64,000 bases of DNA from Pararhodobacter sp. Its GTDB lineage: Bacteria; Pseudomonadota; Alphaproteobacteria; Rhodobacterales; Rhodobacteraceae. The stretch is taken from the NCBI GenBank assembly GCA_020832665.1, contig JAFIEG010000001.1:1-64000 (forward strand). Reading direction: 5' to 3'. Under the pieces are notes generated by a model. It was given only the letters and a program-made list of their open reading frames with translations. It was not told the DNA's origin and searched no databases. Shown here piece by piece: positions 59,713 to 64,000 of this stretch; position 1 is the stretch's first letter, and the number at the start of each line of letters is the position of its first letter. The translations under genes and the position numbers were made by a program.

Positions 59713-60978
59713 ATGCTATCCATCGAAGACAACACCCTGTTGACCCAGACCGGGCCGGGCACGCCGATGGGCGACCTGTTCCGCCGTTTCTGGCTACCCG
59801 TCGCCCTGTCGCGCGAAGTCGGCACCTTTGACAAGGGACCGACCAAGGTAAACGTGCTGGGCGAAAAGCTGATCGCCTTTCGCAACAAGGACATGTCCAT
59901 AGGCCTTGTCGATTCGATGTGCCCGCACCGTTTGGCGAACCTGTATTGGGGCCGCAACGAAGGTGACGGCCTGCGCTGCGTCTATCACGGCTGGAAGTTC
60001 GACAAGGATGGCAACTGCCTGGAGCAGCCTGCTGAATCCGAGCAAACCTGCTTCAAGGAGCATGTAAAGCTGCGCGCCTATCCCGCGCGCGAGGCGGCAG
60101 GCGTGATCTGGGCCTATATGGGGCCCGAAGACAAGCAGCCCGCATTTCCGGACTTCGAATTCGCGCGCGTACCCGAGAACCACACCTATTCTTCGAAGCG
60201 GCTGCAACTGTGCAACTGGTTGCAGAACCTCGAAGGAGAGCTTGACACAGCGCATGTCCAGCAACTGCACGCGCACGAGGTCGTCGAAGGGTCGATGATC
60301 GCACTTCCGCCGCGCTACGAAATCAAGGATACGGGTTTCGGTATGCTGATGATCGCCAAGCGCGAGGGTGAAGACGGCACCCCGCATGCAGGAAAGATCA
60401 ACTGGCGCATGACCCCCTACATCATGCCCGCGGGCACATTGATTCCGCAGACCCCGGACAAGCCGCAGCACCTGACCTTTGCCGTTCCGGTCGATGATGT
60501 GACCATGATGGGCTACACCGTGTCGTGGCGCGCCAACGAACCAATGAGCGAGGCGGACATGAAGCGGTTCGAAGAGGATGACATCCTGCATTTGCGCGTC
60601 GATCCAAAGACATTTCTGCCGTTGGCGAACATCCACAACGACTACCTGATTGATCGCGCCTCGCAAGCAACCGAGACAATGACCGGGATCGCCGGGTTGC
60701 GCATGCAGGACGTCGCCGTGCAAGAGGATATGGGCGGTCCTATTGCACAGCGTCATCGAGAAAAACTGGGTTCGACCGATCTCGCCATCGTCATGATGCG
60801 GCGCAAGCTTCTGGCCACAGTAAACGCTATGTTGAACGGTCAGGAGCCTCCGCAACCCGGCAATGCCGCCGCATTCAATTGCCGGTCGGTTTTCGCAGAA
60901 GAAAGCTCGACGAAATCCTGGCAGGAGGTTTTTGCCGAAGCCCAGCCAGGCGGAAACGCTCAGGCTCTTGATGCCTGA
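59713..60978 (+). CDS. Rieske aromatic ring-hydroxylating (or O-demethylating) oxygenase alpha subunit, phthalate-4,5-dioxygenase-like
   Basis: Rieske CPHRLANLYWGRNEGDGLRCVYHGWKF; LTQTGPGTPMGDLFRRFWLP; LEGELDTAHVQQLH iron-site region. Confidence 0.9.
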   Translation: MLSIEDNTLLTQTGPGTPMGDLFRRFWLPVALSREVGTFDKGPTKVNVLGEKLIAFRNKDMSIGLVDSMCPHRLANLYWGRNEGDGLRCVYHGWKFDKDGNCLEQPAESEQTCFKEHVKLRAYPAREAAGVIWAYMGPEDKQPAFPDFEFARVPENHTYSSKRLQLCNWLQNLEGELDTAHVQQLHAHEVVEGSMIALPPRYEIKDTGFGMLMIAKREGEDGTPHAGKINWRMTPYIMPAGTLIPQTPDKPQHLTFAVPVDDVTMMGYTVSWRANEPMSEADMKRFEEDDILHLRVDPKTFLPLANIHNDYLIDRASQATETMTGIAGLRMQDVAVQEDMGGPIAQRHREKLGSTDLAIVMMRRKLLATVNAMLNGQEPPQPGNAAAFNCRSVFAEESSTKSWQEVFAEAQPGGNAQALDA

Positions 60979-61050
60979 GGTGCCGCTAGTCTAGAAAAAC
61001 GTGCCGGGCGCAAGGTCGCGCCCGGCCCACGCCTTCACCGAAAGGACGCC

Positions 61051-61698
61051 ATGGAGCCCGTCAGCCGCAAAAGCGGTCAGAGCAGCGCCGAAGTGGTCGA
61101 GTCGATCCGCGAGGCCATCCGCGCGGGCGAATTGCTGCCAGGCATGCATCTGAAGCAGGCCGAATGGGCGGTTCGACTGGGCGTAAGCCGGGTACCAGTG
61201 CGTGAGGCATTGGGTATTCTGGAATCCGAAGGGATCCTGATTCACGAACCGCATCAAGGCTATTCCGTAGCGCTGTTGTCAGACAGTGAAATCCGGCAAC
61301 TCTATTTGCTGCGGCGCCTTATCGACCGAGAAATTGCTGCTGCGCTGACCTGGCCAGACGAAACCCGAATGGCACAATTGCGTATGTTGGGTCAGGCAGC
61401 CGAGTCGGCAATTGCCGCGAACAATGCCGCGGAATGGTTGTCTTGCAATGATCGCTTCGTAATAGCGGTTTACCGGCTTTGTCCGTTGGAAATTCTGGTG
61501 GGCGAGGCCATCAAGCTGTGGCGCAGGACTGAAACCGTCCGTTCGGGGAGGGTGCGCTACGAATGGACCACCCTGAGCCCCGAAGCGATCCGCCAGACTG
61601 TCAGTCGCATTCTCTCGACGCTTGAAGACCGGGACCGGCCGGCGCTGAAGTCCGCTCTTGGGCGGCTGACACGTCTGCCCCGACGTGCGGCGCCGTAA
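61051..61698 (+). CDS. GntR-family (FadR/FCD) transcriptional regulator
   Basis: SIREAIRAGELLPGMHLKQAEWAVRLGVSRVPVREALGILESEGILIHEPHQGYSV. Confidence 0.92.
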   Translation: MEPVSRKSGQSSAEVVESIREAIRAGELLPGMHLKQAEWAVRLGVSRVPVREALGILESEGILIHEPHQGYSVALLSDSEIRQLYLLRRLIDREIAAALTWPDETRMAQLRMLGQAAESAIAANNAAEWLSCNDRFVIAVYRLCPLEILVGEAIKLWRRTETVRSGRVRYEWTTLSPEAIRQTVSRILSTLEDRDRPALKSALGRLTRLPRRAAP

Positions 61699-61704
61699 TG
61701 CGCG

Positions 61705-62418
61705 CTACACTTCTGGCAGATTGCCGGGCGCGGTACCCAACTGGACAGACAGGGCCACAGCCTCGCGCAAGGCAATGCGCGAGTATGTTTTCCGCTCCTT
61801 TGGGCCGAAGCGATTTTTCGGGCCGCTGATCGTCAACGATCCGATCAGTTTGCCCCTCATTCCAAACACTGGCGCTGCGACAGCGGCCATGTCCGGATGA
61901 CGTTCGCCAATCGAGCTGAACATCAGTTCGTCAGCCTTGGCCGAATGGGGCAAGCCACCCTGGAACGCGGTAATTGCTTTTCCGCTGGCACCTTGTGTTG
62001 CCTCCAAGGCATCACCCACTCGAATATGGTCGCGGATCATCTGGGCGGCTTCGCTTCGGAACAGGCAGATGCGTTTGTCCCCCTCGGGAACATAGAACGA
62101 CGCATTCTCGTTTGTCTCGGCAACAATCCGGTCGAGGACAGGTTGCACATGAACCTCGAGGTTGAACGAGCCGCGATAGACAGCCCCGAGTTCAGCTAGT
62201 GTCGGACCCAGCGTATAGCTGCCGTTATCCAGTCGGCGGACATAGCCAAAAGTTTCCAGCGATCCAAGAAGTCGCAGGATCGTGCTTTTGTAAAGCCCCG
62301 TACGTTCGGACATTTCCTTGAGTGACAGCGGTCCCGAGGTGCCGCGAAATACATCAAGGATCGTCAACGCCCGGTTGACAGCCAGAACACCCATCGCCGA
62401 TTTTGGTTTTTCACTCAT
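61705..62418 (-). CDS. IclR-family transcriptional regulator
   Basis: VNRALTILDVFRGTSGPLSLKEMSERTGLYKSTILRLLGSLETFGYVRRLDNGSYTLGPTLAELG. Confidence 0.93.
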   Translation of the reverse strand: MSEKPKSAMGVLAVNRALTILDVFRGTSGPLSLKEMSERTGLYKSTILRLLGSLETFGYVRRLDNGSYTLGPTLAELGAVYRGSFNLEVHVQPVLDRIVAETNENASFYVPEGDKRICLFRSEAAQMIRDHIRVGDALEATQGASGKAITAFQGGLPHSAKADELMFSSIGERHPDMAAVAAPVFGMRGKLIGSLTISGPKNRFGPKERKTYSRIALREAVALSVQLGTAPGNLPEV

Positions 62419-62478
62419 AGCATGGCAGCCCGACTCCGTGATACCCGATCAGTTCATAGTCGCATTCTTCTGTGCGGT

Positions 62479-63714
62479 CTATCTGGCAGTGATGATGCCT
62501 TCACGTTCAAGTGCCGCTATTGTCGCGGGTGCGATGCCGATGGATTCAAGGATCGCCGCGGTATGCTCGCCCAGTCGGGGGGGCGGTGTTCGTGCGCCGG
62601 GTTCGCTGTCTGATAGCCTGTAGCCCGCGCGCATCACGCGTGTATGCGTGTCTTGCCCTTTTTCGTCGGCCAGATTCTGAACCAGCCGACGGCCGGTGAC
62701 TTGCGGATGTGCCAACGCTTGCGGCACGGTCAGGACCGGGCCGGCCGGCACCCCCAGCCGCGTCAAGGCCGCGACCCAATGCTCGACGGTATTCCCCGCC
62801 AATGCCCCGTTGATCTGAATGTTCAGATCAGCGCGGTTGCGCTTGCGTGCCTCGCGATCGCAAAATCGCGGATCTTCCGGCAGGTCAGGTCGGCCAAGCA
62901 GTTCGCAGAGCCGTGAAAACTGTTCATCCTTGTTGGCGGCAATATTCAATGGCCCATCCGCAGCATGGAACGTCCCCGAAGGTGCGGCGGTCGTGTTCTC
63001 GTTGCCAATAGGTGCAGGATGCACACCTGCGGCAAGAAAATTTGAAACAGCCCAGCCCATCGAGACGATTGAGGAATCCAGCATCGAAACGTCAATGAAC
63101 TGCCCCTTGCCTGTCCGCGCCCGCGCAAACAGGGCGGCCAGCGTGGCGAAGGCACCCGTCAATCCGCCAATCGTATCCGCCACCGGATACCCCACGCGCA
63201 GCGGGGCGGTTTCGGGTGATCCTGTCACCGACATGATCCCTGACATCCCCTGAATGATCTGGTCATAGGCCGGGTTGTTTCGCAGCGGACCATCCTGACC
63301 GAATCCCGAGATGGCACAATATACCAATCCAGGATTGATCTCGCGGAGTGCCGCATAGCCGAGTTTCAGTCGTTCCATCACGCCCGGACGGAAATTCTCG
63401 ACGACCACATCAGCCGTACGCACGAGGTCGCGGAACAATTGGCGACCCAGGTCGTTTTTCAGATCAAGCGCCAATGAGCGCTTCCCGGCGTTCTGCGCCT
63501 GAAACGACGCCCCAACCAGCTGTTCGTTGAGTTCCGCCGAGGCCCCAAGCCGCCGAGCCAGATCCCCTCCATCAGGGTTTTCGACCTTGATGACATCCGC
63601 GCCAAGTAGCGCCATCTGATAGGTGCAAAACGGCCCGGACAGGACATTGGTCAGGTCCAGAACACGCACACCTTGCAGCAGCGCGGCGGGGGGCAAGGTG
63701 TCAGGGTGCGTCAA
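62479..63714 (-). CDS. CaiB/BaiF (class III) CoA-transferase
   Basis: LLQGVRVLDLTNVLSGPFCTYQMALLGADVIKVENPDGGDLAR; AGKRSLALDLKNDLGRQLFRDLVRTADVVVENFRPGVMERL. Confidence 0.94.
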   Translation of the reverse strand: MTHPDTLPPAALLQGVRVLDLTNVLSGPFCTYQMALLGADVIKVENPDGGDLARRLGASAELNEQLVGASFQAQNAGKRSLALDLKNDLGRQLFRDLVRTADVVVENFRPGVMERLKLGYAALREINPGLVYCAISGFGQDGPLRNNPAYDQIIQGMSGIMSVTGSPETAPLRVGYPVADTIGGLTGAFATLAALFARARTGKGQFIDVSMLDSSIVSMGWAVSNFLAAGVHPAPIGNENTTAAPSGTFHAADGPLNIAANKDEQFSRLCELLGRPDLPEDPRFCDREARKRNRADLNIQINGALAGNTVEHWVAALTRLGVPAGPVLTVPQALAHPQVTGRRLVQNLADEKGQDTHTRVMRAGYRLSDSEPGARTPPPRLGEHTAAILESIGIAPATIAALEREGIITAR

Positions 63715-63727
63715 GGCATCCTCCAGT

Positions 63728-63752
63728 GTTCTATTAATCAGAACGATGTTCT
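63728..63752. promoter_or_regulatory. Composite operator candidate GTTCT-N7-AGAAC-N3-GTTCT
   Basis: Immediately upstream of CoA-transferase; same layout as 40188-40212. Confidence 0.55.
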
Positions 63753-63777
63753 AAATAATTAAAGGCACGCACTTCTG

Positions 63778-64000
63778 TCAACCCGTCGCGCTGATCCGGT
63801 TGCGCGCCAGCGAGAAAACGCCACCCGCGCGGATCCAGTCCAGCTCGGTTGGAGTGTCGATGCGGCACAAGCCTTCGCGCTCGATCGGCGCCTCGCCCGG
63901 AGTGGTCAGCGTAACGGTTACCCGTGCATGCAGCCGGTTCATATTGGCCAACCCCCGGATGCAGACCACCGTACCAGCGTTTACTCCTGCTTTCGATGCG
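63778..64000 (-). CDS. C-terminal fragment of an aconitase-like hydratase (runs off window)
   Basis: Open to window edge: ASKAGVNAGTVVCIRGLANMNRLHARVTVTLTTPGEAPIEREGLCRIDTPTELDWIRAGGVFSLARNRISATG; 'RIDTPxExxxxRxGG' resembles aconitase C-termini. Confidence 0.4.
   Translation of the reverse strand, partial: ASKAGVNAGTVVCIRGLANMNRLHARVTVTLTTPGEAPIEREGLCRIDTPTELDWIRAGGVFSLARNRISATG

Noticed and set aside
59794-60855. 353-aa minus-strand ORF
   Set aside because: Antisense to the Rieske oxygenase; no motifs
1-64000. CRISPR array, transposase, integrase or prophage structural genes
   Set aside because: Looked for regularly spaced repeats and typical mobile-element motifs; none seen

Overview
64 kb window of a GC-rich alphaproteobacterial (Rhodobacterales-like) chromosome. 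I saw no rRNA genes, CRISPR arrays or transposases. Positions ~1-35.6 kb are mostly housekeeping: ilvE, pmbA, a cysQ-like gene, Kdo transferase/lpxK, smpB, a partial type II secretion locus (gspC-D-E-F), tRNA-Arg(TCT), a dapC-like gene, ftsK, mtaB-like, dapF, a 3-hydroxybutyryl-CoA dehydrogenase, etfAB, PduO-type adenosyltransferase, pheT and tRNA-Pro(CGG). A lone Abi_C-type gene sits between ftsK and mtaB. Downstream of tRNA-Pro (35.6-40.2 kb) is a loosely coding, stress-flavoured segment: mscS, tandem Rnk/GreA-like genes, DUF1127 and small ORFs. From ~40.2 kb to at least 63.7 kb is a large catabolic cluster, probably for (methoxylated) aromatic or phenylpropanoid compounds. It contains three RraA-family genes, a thiolase-like protein lacking the usual Cys nucleophile, an unusual DUF35(Zn-ribbon/OB)-3-hydroxyacyl-CoA dehydrogenase fusion, acyl-CoA dehydrogenase, feruloyl-CoA-synthase-like ligase, crotonase, LigJ-like hydratase, Dpp-type ABC transporter, class III extradiol dioxygenase, Rieske oxygenase plus reductase, and MarR, GntR and IclR regulators. 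By eye I found two recurrent candidate operators inside the cluster: ATAAGG-N3-CCTTAT, and GTTCT-N7-AGAAY-N3-GTTCY. The most interesting leads are the DUF35-HAD fusion with its Cys-less thiolase neighbour, the shared operators, and an array of three TCGA-centred palindromes at ~30.0 kb. All functional names come from reading motifs; no database search was run.
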